DNA from: Deltaproteobacteria bacterium
GTDB lineage: Bacteria > Desulfobacterota > Syntrophia > Syntrophales > Smithellaceae
Assembly (NCBI GenBank): GCA_022710585.1
Contig: JAKLGV010000013.1
Coordinates: 32,235-96,234, forward strand
DNA: 64,000 nucleotides
Direction: 5' to 3'
Under the pieces are notes generated by a model that did not search any database, was not told where the DNA came from, and saw only the letters and a program-made list of their open reading frames with translations. Positions 1-8,707 of the stretch are shown here, in pieces. Position numbers and translations under genes: made by a program. Positions within the stretch are counted from its first letter, which is position 1. Each line of letters opens with the position of its first letter.

Positions 1-518
1 GTTATAAACAAGGTATTTCCTTCTGGAATCAGTTGACGCAATGTTTTTTCGGGGGGCCAATCAGCTTTTCGATTTTTCCACCATCCGAGCAGTCCGCCGA
101 TTAAAACACCGGCCGACAAAAGCTGCCGAGGTATATTATCAAAAAATATTTCCCATACCCCTTTAAGATTGTGTAAGGTTGGTTCTTTTTGATCGTTAAT
201 GCTTGCCCATTGATCTGAAATTGTATAGTTAAAGATATGATGACCCCAGCTTATTTCCTCACCCAAGAAATATGTTGCGCCAAGGATAAGCGTTAGAATC
301 CAGGCTTTTCCACAGAAAGAGTGCATTTTCTTTAAGCAGAAGATAAAATAAACTATGGATACAAAAAGAATAATCGCCGTAAGATTTTCGATGAGGCCAT
401 ATTCTCGATATCCATTTTTTGATAAAAAACCATAGACATGTTCCACGTAAACATAAATCCAAAGCACGATCGGAACTCCATAAACGAGCCACGAAGGAAA
501 GGTTTGATCTGTTTTCAT
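1..518 (-). CDS. Integral membrane protein of unknown function (3' end outside window)
   Basis: An open frame starts at an ATG (518-516) and runs off the left edge of the window, giving 172 residues with no stop. The translation has several hydrophobic stretches: one near the N-terminus, others around residues 45-60 and 70-85, and one around residue 140. It also carries a conserved-looking LGEEISWGHHIF segment. Similar EEISWG motifs occur in uncharacterised bacterial membrane proteins, from memory only. The function is unknown. It lies next to a degraded insertion sequence, so its relation to the polysaccharide genes beyond is unclear. Confidence 0.6.
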   Translation of the reverse strand, partial: MKTDQTFPSWLVYGVPIVLWIYVYVEHVYGFLSKNGYREYGLIENLTAIILFVSIVYFIFCLKKMHSFCGKAWILTLILGATYFLGEEISWGHHIFNYTISDQWASINDQKEPTLHNLKGVWEIFFDNIPRQLLSAGVLIGGLLGWWKNRKADWPPEKTLRQLIPEGNTLFI

Positions 519-560
519 GAAAATGGCTTTTAATCTTATAAAAAATAGTTAATTCGGATC

Positions 561-1401
561 ACTAGTGTTCGGTTAATTTATCAAATAAATTGAATTGGTC
601 AGCTAACATAGAGTTTTCCGTTTTGCAATTGTTCTTATAAATAGTTAATAAAGTCTATAGCTTGAATTTGTTGCCCAGAAAGACAAAAAGGAAAATTGGT
701 TTCGGTGTCGTGATATTTTATGCGACGCAGTTTTTCCGGATAGTCCTTTCTCTGGTCGAAGCCTGTGATGATGATCGTCTGGTTGCTGATCAAACTGGTT
801 GACCGATCCACCGGATGCGAGTAGATTCTCCGACACTGAAGATCGAATTTCGCTCGGATGAGAAAGAAAGCCAATGATTGTGAGAGTGCGTACAATCTGG
901 AAATGTTCAGGTACCCGCGATCTATTACGTAAAAGGATCCTGTCTCGTAGGGAATGATATCGAGCGTGTTGACTGCGTGGCGATTGCCGTCGGAGCTATG
1001 AATGAAGGTCTGGATGCTGCAACGCAAATCCAGTAATGCATGCAGTTTGAAATGCCCTTGTTCTCGCGGAAGTTGGCCCATGGAAACATCGACAGGCACA
1101 AGTCGATGTTTGTTGCGTTGAACGCATAGGCTGTCTGTTCCAGTTCGAAAACTAATGGTTCGTCGCTATTTAGTTTGCCAGCCGTATGGATTAGCGAATA
1201 AGCCAGATCGGCATAAATTTGCCAGTTCCTCTGCTCGTTCGTAGCGGCAATCGTTGATCGGGGCACTTTGCCGTGAACGCCCATATAATATAGTTTCTGT
1301 TCCTGGGCACGCAGGCAGATTTCGATATTCCGAAAGTTTTCAAAATAGGTGATTTGATATCCATATGTTAAAGGATTCTAAATAAATCTATTCCGGACAG
1401 T
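561..1401 (-). mobile_element. Degenerate IS4-family insertion sequence
   Basis: The element encloses a broken DDE transposase on the minus strand. The left end reads ACTAGTGTTCGG and the right end, on the opposite strand, reads ACTGTCCGG, forming imperfect terminal inverted repeats followed on each side by an AT-rich TTTAT-type segment. The span is about 840 bp. A complete IS4-type element with this kind of transposase would be about 1.3-1.4 kb, so part of the interior is missing. The exact ends are my estimate. Confidence 0.6.
635..1365 (-). pseudogene. IS4-family transposase, frameshifted and truncated
   Basis: Two overlapping minus-strand frames together give an IS4-type transposase. The first frame, reading down from about 1365, contains ICLRAQEQKLYYMG, then HGKVPRST, then a DDE region with TNIDLCLSMFPWANFR. 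The match then moves to a second frame near 1050 with KLHALLDLR, YVIDRGYLN, SHPVDRSTSLI and DYPEKLRRIKY. The N-terminal roughly 60 residues and the C-terminus (after the DTET segment near 700) are missing. It cannot encode an active transposase. Confidence 0.8.
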
Positions 1402-1447
1402 AGCAATATAGAAATAAATCGTTAAAATCTCTGTTTTGCTATTTATT
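1402..1447 (+). repeat. 46-bp direct repeat, copy A
   Basis: This segment abuts the right end of the IS4 remnant. It matches 5030-5075 in the same orientation at 42 of 46 positions. The two copies bracket the flippase, Stealth and deacetylase genes. Confidence 0.75.
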
Positions 1448-1559
1448 ATTATTCTTTAGTTTTATTTTACTTTCTTCTCTGTCCGTTGTCGTTTCCGCCA
1501 AACGAGCGGGCAGCAAAAGTATTGTTGATGCATTAGGGCATGTATAGATGAGAAAAATA

Positions 1560-3002
1560 TTAATAACGCGGAGACATTTGCTCTCTGTTTCGCCAGACCC
1601 AGAGTGCATACAAAGACATGGCTGTGAGAAACAGAGGAATGCGTTGGAAGAAAGAAAGGGAAGCTATCTGCGGCTGTATGATGACGATGCAGATAAAGAC
1701 GATTGCCATCCATACAGCATTCAGCATAACACGGAAATTGTATAACCACTGACCTGCTAGACGGGTTTGAATGGTTACATAAATAAAGCCTCTTGTGCTG
1801 TATGCCGTTAGGGTACTTAACGCGGCTCCCCGCATACCGAATTCGGGGATCAAGAGGGCATTCATGATTGTCGCGAAGACCAGAATCGTCAAGTCAATCC
1901 ATAGAAGAATGCTGCTTTTTCCCAGCCCCAGGATAACCTGCCCGGAAAGTTCACTGTAGCCGACTATCAGGTAGCTGATAACCAGAATAAGAAAGGGCAT
2001 TGTGTCTACCGAATATTGCGTCCCTGCAAGGGAAAGAAGCTCTTTGGGAAAGAAAAACATGGTAAAGACAATGGCAAACTGAATCATTAACACCATGTTG
2101 ACGGAATAGGAAAATACGTCTTTAAGTTTGATTCTAAGTGTATTGCTGTCCATACCGCTTACCACGGGCACAATAAGACGTGAATAGCTTCTGCTGACCT
2201 GAACAACGCCTCCCGCAAGCATAAGCGTGATACCGTACAAGGCGGCCTTTTTGGCGCCGAGTATCATAAAGACCAGCCAGAGATCTATACATTCAAGAGC
2301 GCTGATGACCGTGCTGTAAAATGCAATCGGCAAAGAATAGTCTAAAAGCTTTTTATCAATTGACATTAACCGAGGCATGGGCTCCGGAGGGATGTGATGT
2401 CGCAGATGATAGATCACGATGCCTGCGCAAAGCAGGTTGGCGCTCAACAAGCTCCAGGCAAGGGCGTAGGAAAGATGGGTTAGAGAGAGGATGAGAGCAA
2501 TAACGGTTACCAGGGATATTGAAAGGAACTGTGCATACAGTGCCGTGTATTGCGGTTTTCGGATTCCCATCAGAGAACCGCATGAGTAGTACAAGACAAC
2601 ATTTGCCGGAATGGCAGCCATGCAGATACAAAAAAAGATGACGGGAATTTCATGTAATGTTTTTGGTAGTAGGCTGTGAAATAGTGCGAATAATAATGTG
2701 ACAACCAAAACGATGACGGTTGATGAGATCATGACCAGCCGGAAACCGTTCCATACGGTACCGGATGAAAATCTGTTTTCCGCTTTCAAGCGAGGAATCC
2801 ACCATTGCATTCCCTGATTAAGTCCAAGGCCGACCAGAGTTGAAGTGGCATAAACAAATGATTGAAGAGATACAAACATGCCGAAGGTTGCCTGTGAAAA
2901 AACACGGGGTAGTAATATATTCAACAAAGAGAAAATAGTTCGCGCTATCATTCCGCCCATGTTCAGCAGTGAACCGCGTAATATGAAGCGTGAATCAGAC
3001 AT
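1560..3002 (-). CDS. Polysaccharide flippase (Wzx/MATE-like oligosaccharide exporter)
   Basis: The protein has 480 residues with about 12 hydrophobic segments over its whole length. It begins with the RGSLLNMGGMIARTIFSLLN pattern typical of Wzx/RfbX-type polysaccharide flippases of the MOP superfamily, which move undecaprenyl-linked glycans across the inner membrane. The family's usual length is 400-500 residues. Its ATG overlaps the 3' end of the Stealth gene by 8 bp, so the two are probably co-transcribed. No polymerase or initiating glycosyltransferase was seen in the window. The exported substrate is unknown. Confidence 0.8.
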   Translation of the reverse strand: MSDSRFILRGSLLNMGGMIARTIFSLLNILLPRVFSQATFGMFVSLQSFVYATSTLVGLGLNQGMQWWIPRLKAENRFSSGTVWNGFRLVMISSTVIVLVVTLLFALFHSLLPKTLHEIPVIFFCICMAAIPANVVLYYSCGSLMGIRKPQYTALYAQFLSISLVTVIALILSLTHLSYALAWSLLSANLLCAGIVIYHLRHHIPPEPMPRLMSIDKKLLDYSLPIAFYSTVISALECIDLWLVFMILGAKKAALYGITLMLAGGVVQVSRSYSRLIVPVVSGMDSNTLRIKLKDVFSYSVNMVLMIQFAIVFTMFFFPKELLSLAGTQYSVDTMPFLILVISYLIVGYSELSGQVILGLGKSSILLWIDLTILVFATIMNALLIPEFGMRGAALSTLTAYSTRGFIYVTIQTRLAGQWLYNFRVMLNAVWMAIVFICIVIIQPQIASLSFFQRIPLFLTAMSLYALWVWRNREQMSPRY

Positions 3003-4071
3003 GGTTCTGCCTTTTTTGCTGAGATTTAGAAAAGCCTTTAGGTCTTGTGATTACAGGATCGCCTAAGCCTTTTTTCTTCATGACTTTTATGAAGCTTTCA
3101 TACTGGCATTCGCGAATGTTGTTGAGGCATGCAAAATTAGCAGGAGAATCTTCGACTTCCTTCCACCGCTTTGCCGATGTTTTTGTATTGGTGAACTTCT
3201 TGAATTCAAAAAACTGGAAACGAATTGAGGAATCAAAAAAGAGATGATTGTGAATTTGATCATAGGGATGCCAGTGCTTTTCCATGGTGTAAAGGATTGT
3301 GCTGTAGGAAAACGTATTTTGCATTCTGAATTTTTGCATACGTAAAAGATGAAGCACGTCTCCAAACTCCTGTTCGATGCGTAGAGCTGTTGATTTACGA
3401 ATAATCATTGTCATATGTTTGGGTGTGATAATGTCATGCCACAGAATATGCCCTTTTGACTTTCGCAAAATAGAAAAAGAATCAGCAATACCTCTCGCAT
3501 AGGTACTGGAGATAGACCAGCGTGCGGGAAGTGTTTCAGATATCACATGACCAATGAACTTGACGACCGAAGAGAACGTATAGAGATTGAGAGAGATGCG
3601 GTTGTCGTCCATAATCCTGAAAAGAGCGGTTTTAGGTACGGAACTGAAATGCATAGAATCATCATTGTTGTAAAGAAAAATCTCTGACAAATCTTTTATA
3701 TTATGCAAGCATGATTCAACCACTTCGCTATTAAATGTGGGAAGGTAATTTTTATTCAGTATATCTCTATGATCCACAATACAAATCCGTCCATTGTTCA
3801 AAAAGGACTGGTCAACGGGCGGGATCTGCTGGTCGGTTATGATGAAAATTTTGCGAATCCATGGGAGATATTTTATTACAGAACGGACACTGTATGTAAT
3901 CTCATCGACATTATTATAAAGCATATCAAAATTTTTACCTTCTGCCCGTTCGGCATGAATATCCTCTTCATTATAAAGCGCTTCAGACAGCTTTCGTTTA
4001 TGAAGCAGTGACGGATCTCGGCCATCGATATAAGTAAAAACCATGTCCACGGGAACGTTCATATTATTCAT
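2995..4071 (-). CDS. Stealth-family sugar-phosphate transferase
   Basis: The protein has 358 residues. Residues 8-20 read VDMVFTYIDGRDP, the Stealth CR1 signature. Around residues 60-135 is the CR2-like block with the KYLPWIRKIFIITDQQIP and EIFLYNNDDSMHF segments. Stealth proteins transfer hexose-1-phosphate or GlcNAc-1-phosphate groups in capsule synthesis, and the eukaryotic GlcNAc-1-phosphotransferase is related. The gene lies between a deacetylase and a flippase, which fits a role in surface polysaccharide. A second, frameshifted copy lies at 10066-11130. The sugar donor cannot be told from sequence. Confidence 0.8.
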   Translation of the reverse strand: MNNMNVPVDMVFTYIDGRDPSLLHKRKLSEALYNEEDIHAERAEGKNFDMLYNNVDEITYSVRSVIKYLPWIRKIFIITDQQIPPVDQSFLNNGRICIVDHRDILNKNYLPTFNSEVVESCLHNIKDLSEIFLYNNDDSMHFSSVPKTALFRIMDDNRISLNLYTFSSVVKFIGHVISETLPARWSISSTYARGIADSFSILRKSKGHILWHDIITPKHMTMIIRKSTALRIEQEFGDVLHLLRMQKFRMQNTFSYSTILYTMEKHWHPYDQIHNHLFFDSSIRFQFFEFKKFTNTKTSAKRWKEVEDSPANFACLNNIRECQYESFIKVMKKKGLGDPVITRPKGFSKSQQKRQNHV

Positions 4072-4123
4072 TGCTATCCTTCATGACATAATTTAAAAAC
4101 AATTCATGTTCAGCACCAATAAA

Positions 4124-4966
4124 CTAAATTGTCAGAACATATTCTCCCATGGTGATAAATTTGAAATGCCTGCAAAGCCAATCAATCTTTTTGAAAGTTC
4201 CAAGGAGATTTCCATAGCAAGTTAATCTTCGCATAAAACCAAGAGGGAGCCTTGGTTGATTTGGATCAATTTCTCTCGGATGGATGTAAAGTATCAATGG
4301 CCTGTTGTGTGCGTGAAGATGCCAAATACCTAATTTAATCAGCCACTGTGGTATTAATCGTAAATCCTGCCCGCCGAAAAGAGAAAATCTTTTACCGAGA
4401 ATTTCTACAACCGACATGGGAAATTCGATGAGTGATCCGTGTTGGGTCTGAATTTTGTATGGGGCCAATGCTGAACCGGGAACACCGCAATGGCCATGTT
4501 TTTTTGGTGAAATGCTGGAATCATATTTGAAACCGGCTTCTTTAATCATATCCCAAGCCCATTGTGTTCTTTCGGTTATACTGAAACCGGGAGCTCTGAA
4601 TCCATGAACTGGTAACCCTGTTATATCTTCTAGCAAATGCTTTGAATGCACAATGTCTTGTCTAAAGCCTTCTTTCTCAGATTCTCTAATCATGAGATGG
4701 GCATATCCATGACTGGCAACTTCATGACCTTCCTGAATACACAACTTCACAAGTTTTTTATTTCTTTCGGCAGCCCAACCAAGCCAGAAAAATGTTGCCT
4801 TAACATCGGTTTCTCTGAATAATTCTAAGAAAATGTTGAGATTTCTTTCAATCCTGGATTCCAGAACATCCCACCGGTCGATAGTCGGGACGGCCGGATG
4901 ACCTAAAATATGAAACCAATCCTCAACATCAATAGTGAAAATATTTTCATTTTTTAATTGCGACAT
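4124..4966 (-). CDS. Polysaccharide deacetylase with DUF3473-type C-terminus
   Basis: The protein has 280 residues of NodB-homology type. The catalytic/metal Asp pair is in TIDVEDWFH (residues 11-19), the metal-binding H-x3-H in SHGYAH (85-90), and RAPGFS follows at 124-129. The C-terminal part (LILYIHPREIDPNQP and onward) resembles the DUF3473 extension found in deacetylases linked to exosortase/PEP-CTERM exopolysaccharide loci. It probably removes N-acetyl groups from a surface glycan. It heads the minus-strand block, 52 bp before the Stealth gene. No exosortase or PEP-CTERM protein is visible in the window. Confidence 0.85.
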   Translation of the reverse strand: MSQLKNENIFTIDVEDWFHILGHPAVPTIDRWDVLESRIERNLNIFLELFRETDVKATFFWLGWAAERNKKLVKLCIQEGHEVASHGYAHLMIRESEKEGFRQDIVHSKHLLEDITGLPVHGFRAPGFSITERTQWAWDMIKEAGFKYDSSISPKKHGHCGVPGSALAPYKIQTQHGSLIEFPMSVVEILGKRFSLFGGQDLRLIPQWLIKLGIWHLHAHNRPLILYIHPREIDPNQPRLPLGFMRRLTCYGNLLGTFKKIDWLCRHFKFITMGEYVLTI

Positions 4967-5029
4967 CGAATAAAATCATTATAAAAACAGCATATTTTTT
5001 TCTTTGAATTACCAGAGATTAAGTGATGA

Positions 5030-5075
5030 AGCAATATAGAAATGAATCGTTTAAATCTCTAGTTTGCTATTTATT
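5030..5075 (+). repeat. 46-bp direct repeat, copy B
   Basis: Matches 1402-1447 at 42 of 46 positions in the same orientation. It lies just upstream of the deacetylase start and before the chimeric remnant. Confidence 0.75.
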
Positions 5076-5159
5076 TTAAAAGGCAAGATTTTGATTCGAA
5101 ATGTTAAAAAAAGATGAATTATGATTTAACATATGCTAGTAAAAGCAGTGATTTCTAGC

Positions 5160-5473
5160 CTCCTGATCAGAGGTTCTCGAGATTATTAACGAACTTTACG
5201 TTTATCTGTTCATCAGCATTGAACGATTTGTCTGCCATTCTACAAAGAAAGGGGCGTATTGATGCATTGGTAAAATGCGCCGCTTTTCGGACAGCGGGTT
5301 CCGTTGAGGACACATCCGTTGAAGAATTGCGAATGGTGGTGGAAACAAAATATCTTGGTTCTAACGCCATGATAAGAATGTCGGTTATGGCCACTCACAG
5401 CCAAAAGGATATCGAGGACGCTTTTATCGTATTGGAAAAAGAAGGCAGAAAAATTGGTTTAATAAATTGAGTT
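5160..5473 (+). pseudogene. Chimeric remnant: short-chain dehydrogenase piece joined to alpha-oxoamine synthase C-terminus
   Basis: The clearest open frame runs from 5219 and encodes 83 residues. The first about 50 residues (RIDALVKCAAFRTAGSVEDT and onward) resemble the middle of a short-chain dehydrogenase/reductase, where the usual NNA/NCA motif follows the second beta strand. The last about 30 residues (MSVMATHSQKDIEDAFIVLE) resemble the extreme C-terminus of AONS/KBL/serine-palmitoyltransferase-type PLP enzymes. The junction is near 5370. Neither half keeps an active site. The frame continues upstream without a start codon to about 5160. It looks like the scar of a large deletion that fused two neighbouring genes. 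Confidence 0.55.
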
Positions 5474-5559
5474 AAAAGAAATGATGGAAAATATTCTGAC
5501 TGAGGACACGGGTTGTTTTTTTTGCGCCGGTTCAATTTACAATATAAAAAGGAGATTGA

Positions 5560-6264
5560 ATGCTGGCTAACATTATCGCTGCCGGGGAAGGTGCCAGGTT
5601 TGTAGCGGAAGGGGAGAGAACGCCGAAACCGATGTTGAAAATAGGCGATCAAATCATGCTGGACAGACTGTTGGATGTTTTGTCAAAAAGCGGTTTTGAC
5701 CGATTCAATATAATCGTTAATGAAGAATCAGGCGTTGTGTCGGAGTATCTTCATTCCATCAAACAACAAGATAAACTTGATATATCCATTGTATGTAAAT
5801 CAACACCAAGCTCCATGCATAGTTTTTACGAATTACTGCAACTGAGGAATGAACGTCCGTTTCATTTATTTACAGTTGATGCCGTTTTCCCGTATGCGGA
5901 ATTTCAAAAATACTTAGAATTTTGTAAAGAGAGCAGACAGTGCGACGTCATCATGGCAATAACGCCGTACGTTAACGATGAAAAACCGCTATATGTGTGT
6001 CTGGATGGGGGAAAAATCACTTCCCTGCGGGATGAACCGGCAAATGCTGAATATATCACTTCCGGATTCTATTACTTTAATTCCGATATCATGCCCGTCA
6101 TCAGCAAGCACATCCACAATGGCGCCAGAAAACTTCGTAACTTTCTCCGGCAATTACTTGTCGAAAATTATCATATCGGATATTTTAAATTTTCAAAAAC
6201 GATCGATGTTGACCACGTAAGCGATATAGAAGAAGCTCGTCTGCTGATTGAAAGTGAAGAATGA
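5560..6264 (+). CDS. NDP-sugar-type nucleotidyltransferase, probable inositol-phosphate cytidylyltransferase
   Basis: The protein has 234 residues with the nucleotidyltransferase fold. The nucleotide loop IIAAGEGARF is at 5-14 and the TPKPML motif with its Lys at 21-26. A central FTVDAVFP segment supplies the metal-binding Asp. It is half the length of the fused IPCT-DIPP synthases of thermophiles and matches their N-terminal half, while the CDP-alcohol half is a separate gene two positions downstream. With an inositol-phosphate synthase in the same operon, the best inference is CTP plus inositol phosphate to CDP-inositol. The ATG follows an AAAAGGAG site. The stop overlaps the next gene. Confidence 0.65.
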   Translation: MLANIIAAGEGARFVAEGERTPKPMLKIGDQIMLDRLLDVLSKSGFDRFNIIVNEESGVVSEYLHSIKQQDKLDISIVCKSTPSSMHSFYELLQLRNERPFHLFTVDAVFPYAEFQKYLEFCKESRQCDVIMAITPYVNDEKPLYVCLDGGKITSLRDEPANAEYITSGFYYFNSDIMPVISKHIHNGARKLRNFLRQLLVENYHIGYFKFSKTIDVDHVSDIEEARLLIESEE

Positions 6265-7079
6265 TGAAAAAAGAAATATTAGGGATTTTACGTGACAAAA
6301 AATATTCTCCGAACCATATAGAGACCGATGCTTTAATCATGCGCATGACGGCCGCTGAGTTGAAAGTGTTAAATTTCAATGTTCAATTAATATATGAGAA
6401 CAACTTTGTTCGCAGTAAAAAAGAATTTAAACACGTTTTTTCAATGGGCCGCAGTGAATCTACTTTAAAAATTCTTTCGCTATGGCAGAAAAGCGGTTTT
6501 GTAGTCATCAATTCACCGGAAGGCGTTTATAATGCATATAGGAAACATATGACTAAAATAATGAATAAACATAAGGTAACTTATCCTCAAAGCATTCTGA
6601 TTGACAATGAAAACTTCCGTACGCAATGTTATGAACAGTTAAATTCCAGAAAAGTCTGGTTAAAAAGTGACAAACATTCACTGCATCGAGAGGATGTAAC
6701 ACCTGTTTTCAACAAGGAAGAATGTGAAGTCATTATCAAAGAGTTTGCTCGTCGAAACATTAAGCAGGTTCTCTTACAGGAACATAAAACCGGATCGGAA
6801 ATCAAATTCTACGGCGTAAATAATTCGGATTTCTTCCATTGGTATTATACAAATGGCGTATCCCCATACGGTTTTTCGGAACAAGATTTAATTCATATTG
6901 CCGGTAAAATTGCACAATTACTGAAGCTGGATGTTTATGGAGGCGATGCCATTATTACAGAAAAAGGTGAAATATATATTATTGATTTTAATGATTGGCC
7001 GAGCTTTGCACCGATAAAAGACCTTGCCAGTAAAGCCATTGCAAGATTAATTGCTGATCGTATCAATGGTGAAAATTAA
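6261..7079 (+). CDS. ATP-grasp domain protein in inositol operon
   Basis: The protein has 272 residues. A pre-ATP-grasp N-terminal part contains FSMGRSE and the INSPEGVYNAYRKH segment. The ATP-grasp core follows: a VWLKSDKH lysine strand, LLQEHKTGSEIKFYG, then GGDAII near 226 and IIDFNDWPSF near 240-250, where the D-x-N type metal ligands are expected. The layout is like RimK/synapsin enzymes and also the ITPK inositol-phosphate kinases, which share this fold. The reaction is unknown. The context suggests a phosphate or amino-acid transfer to an inositol-containing compound. It overlaps the preceding stop and ends 3 bp before the next start. Confidence 0.65.
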   Translation: MMKKEILGILRDKKYSPNHIETDALIMRMTAAELKVLNFNVQLIYENNFVRSKKEFKHVFSMGRSESTLKILSLWQKSGFVVINSPEGVYNAYRKHMTKIMNKHKVTYPQSILIDNENFRTQCYEQLNSRKVWLKSDKHSLHREDVTPVFNKEECEVIIKEFARRNIKQVLLQEHKTGSEIKFYGVNNSDFFHWYYTNGVSPYGFSEQDLIHIAGKIAQLLKLDVYGGDAIITEKGEIYIIDFNDWPSFAPIKDLASKAIARLIADRINGEN

Positions 7080-7082
7080 CTT

Positions 7083-8003
7083 ATGCATTCCGATAAAAAC
7101 TTTAAAGAACTTCTTAATGCTTCGCTAAAATCCCGGGATACAGAAGAAAAAATTGACATCATTTTCTTCCGACCATTAGGGCTAAGGCTCGCGTTGTTTG
7201 CCCAACGAGCAGGCATTACGCCGAACGAAATCACGATTTTCAGTTTTTTTTCCGGAATTCTTGCCGGTCACTTGTTTTATTACAACAACGTTTACATTAA
7301 TATTATTGGCGTCATTCTGTTGGTCAGTAGCGGCATCATGGATAGTGCCGACGGTCAACTTGCCCGCATGACCAATTCCTGCACTCGTATCGGACGTGTA
7401 TTGGATGGGGTGGCCGGATATTTATGGTTCGTCAGTATATATTTTCATTTATTCCTGCGGTTTGTTCATACACAGGGATCACCGCTTTTCTATACGTTAT
7501 TCGTTATGGGGATGATATCCCATTCCATACAATCGGCCATGGCCGATTATTATCGTAATGCCCATTTGCTCTTTGTGTTCAACAAAGGTGATTTTGAAAA
7601 TTTTGAGGATGTTAAAAATGAATACAATGAAAATAAAAGTACTATCTCATTCTTTAATAGAATTTTTACATGGTTTTACGTTCATTACACAATGGAACAG
7701 GAATTATTAACCAAAAATTTGCAAGTGTTTAAGAAATATTATGTGGAAAAATTTGGAGGTAAACTTCCGGAAAAGCTCAAACATGAATATCGAGCTATGA
7801 GTCTGCCATTACAAAAATATTGTAATGGATTAACGTTGAACTTTCGTTTTTATATGATTTATCTGACGGTTTTCTTGAATAACATATATATCCTTTTGTT
7901 TTTCGAAGCTGTTTTCCTGAACATCATGCTGGTACAATTGATCCTCAGACATGAAGCAGGCTGCCGAAAGCTGAATATTATCATTGAAAATGAAATAACA
8001 TGA
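7083..8003 (+). CDS. CDP-alcohol phosphatidyltransferase family membrane protein
   Basis: The protein has 306 residues and several membrane segments (about 50-85, 112-140 and 255-290). The family signature is present from residue 87: D87, D90, G91, A94, R95, G104 and D108. The last position, where a catalytic Asp is expected (112), is glycine. Family members join a CDP-activated alcohol to a second alcohol at the membrane. The nucleotidyltransferase in the operon suggests CDP-inositol as donor. The acceptor (a diacylglycerol, a ceramide-type lipid or another inositol phosphate) is unknown. Its TGA overlaps the next gene's ATG (ATGA). Confidence 0.75.
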   Translation: MHSDKNFKELLNASLKSRDTEEKIDIIFFRPLGLRLALFAQRAGITPNEITIFSFFSGILAGHLFYYNNVYINIIGVILLVSSGIMDSADGQLARMTNSCTRIGRVLDGVAGYLWFVSIYFHLFLRFVHTQGSPLFYTLFVMGMISHSIQSAMADYYRNAHLLFVFNKGDFENFEDVKNEYNENKSTISFFNRIFTWFYVHYTMEQELLTKNLQVFKKYYVEKFGGKLPEKLKHEYRAMSLPLQKYCNGLTLNFRFYMIYLTVFLNNIYILLFFEAVFLNIMLVQLILRHEAGCRKLNIIIENEIT

Positions 8004-8695
8004 AAAAAGCAAAAGCATTAATTTTTGATTTTGGAGGGACGCTCGATATTGACGGAGTGCATTGGTATGATTTGTGGAAAGAAGGCTACAGATCCATCGG
8101 CCTTGATATCGGCGAAAAAACATTGGAAGATGCCTATTATGACGCGGAAGAAAATCTTAACAAGGCGTCGGCTCTGGATGTTAATTACAGGTCATTAATT
8201 CTGCTAAAAGCCGATTTGCAATTGAAATTTATTTATAGTAGAAACATCAGCGTAAAGCCACCGTTAAAAATTGTAGCAAACCAATTAGCCGGCTTTTGCT
8301 ATACGGAAGTTCTTAAAGGGGCAAAAAAGTCATTAAAGGTGCTTCATCGATTGAATCACTCATATAAAAATGCTGTTGTTTCAAATTTTTATGGAAACCT
8401 GAATATCGTTCTAAAGGAACTTCAGTTATTTGATTATTTTGACACAACCGTTGATTCGAAGACTGAAAATATCAGAAAGCCTGACGCTCAAATATACCTA
8501 TTAGCCGCAAAAAGACTGGGGGTTCAGCCGGAAGACTGTGTTTTCGTCGGAGACTCTTATCCTCAAGACATCATTCCCAGTAAGGACCTTGGATTCGGTA
8601 CAATTATGATCCGTAAAAAAGAGGATGATTTAAGTGCTTATCCAAAGGCTGATTTAATCATCAAATCCGTCGAGACATTAACTGACTATTTATGA
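8000..8695 (+). CDS. HAD-superfamily hydrolase, probable phosphatase
   Basis: The protein has 231 residues with all HAD motifs. Motif I is DFGGTLD with nucleophile Asp10, but Gly12 replaces the usual general acid/base Asp. Motif II is Ser128, motif III Lys160 (RKPD), and motif IV VGDSYPQD (183-190). An alpha-helical cap separates motifs I and II. In this operon the likely role is removal of the phosphate left on a phosphoinositol phosphate product, as in phosphatidylglycerophosphate-type pathways. This is an inference. It overlaps the preceding gene by 4 bp. Confidence 0.7.
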   Translation: MKKAKALIFDFGGTLDIDGVHWYDLWKEGYRSIGLDIGEKTLEDAYYDAEENLNKASALDVNYRSLILLKADLQLKFIYSRNISVKPPLKIVANQLAGFCYTEVLKGAKKSLKVLHRLNHSYKNAVVSNFYGNLNIVLKELQLFDYFDTTVDSKTENIRKPDAQIYLLAAKRLGVQPEDCVFVGDSYPQDIIPSKDLGFGTIMIRKKEDDLSAYPKADLIIKSVETLTDYL

Positions 8696-8707
8696 GAAAG
8701 GGTAAAA

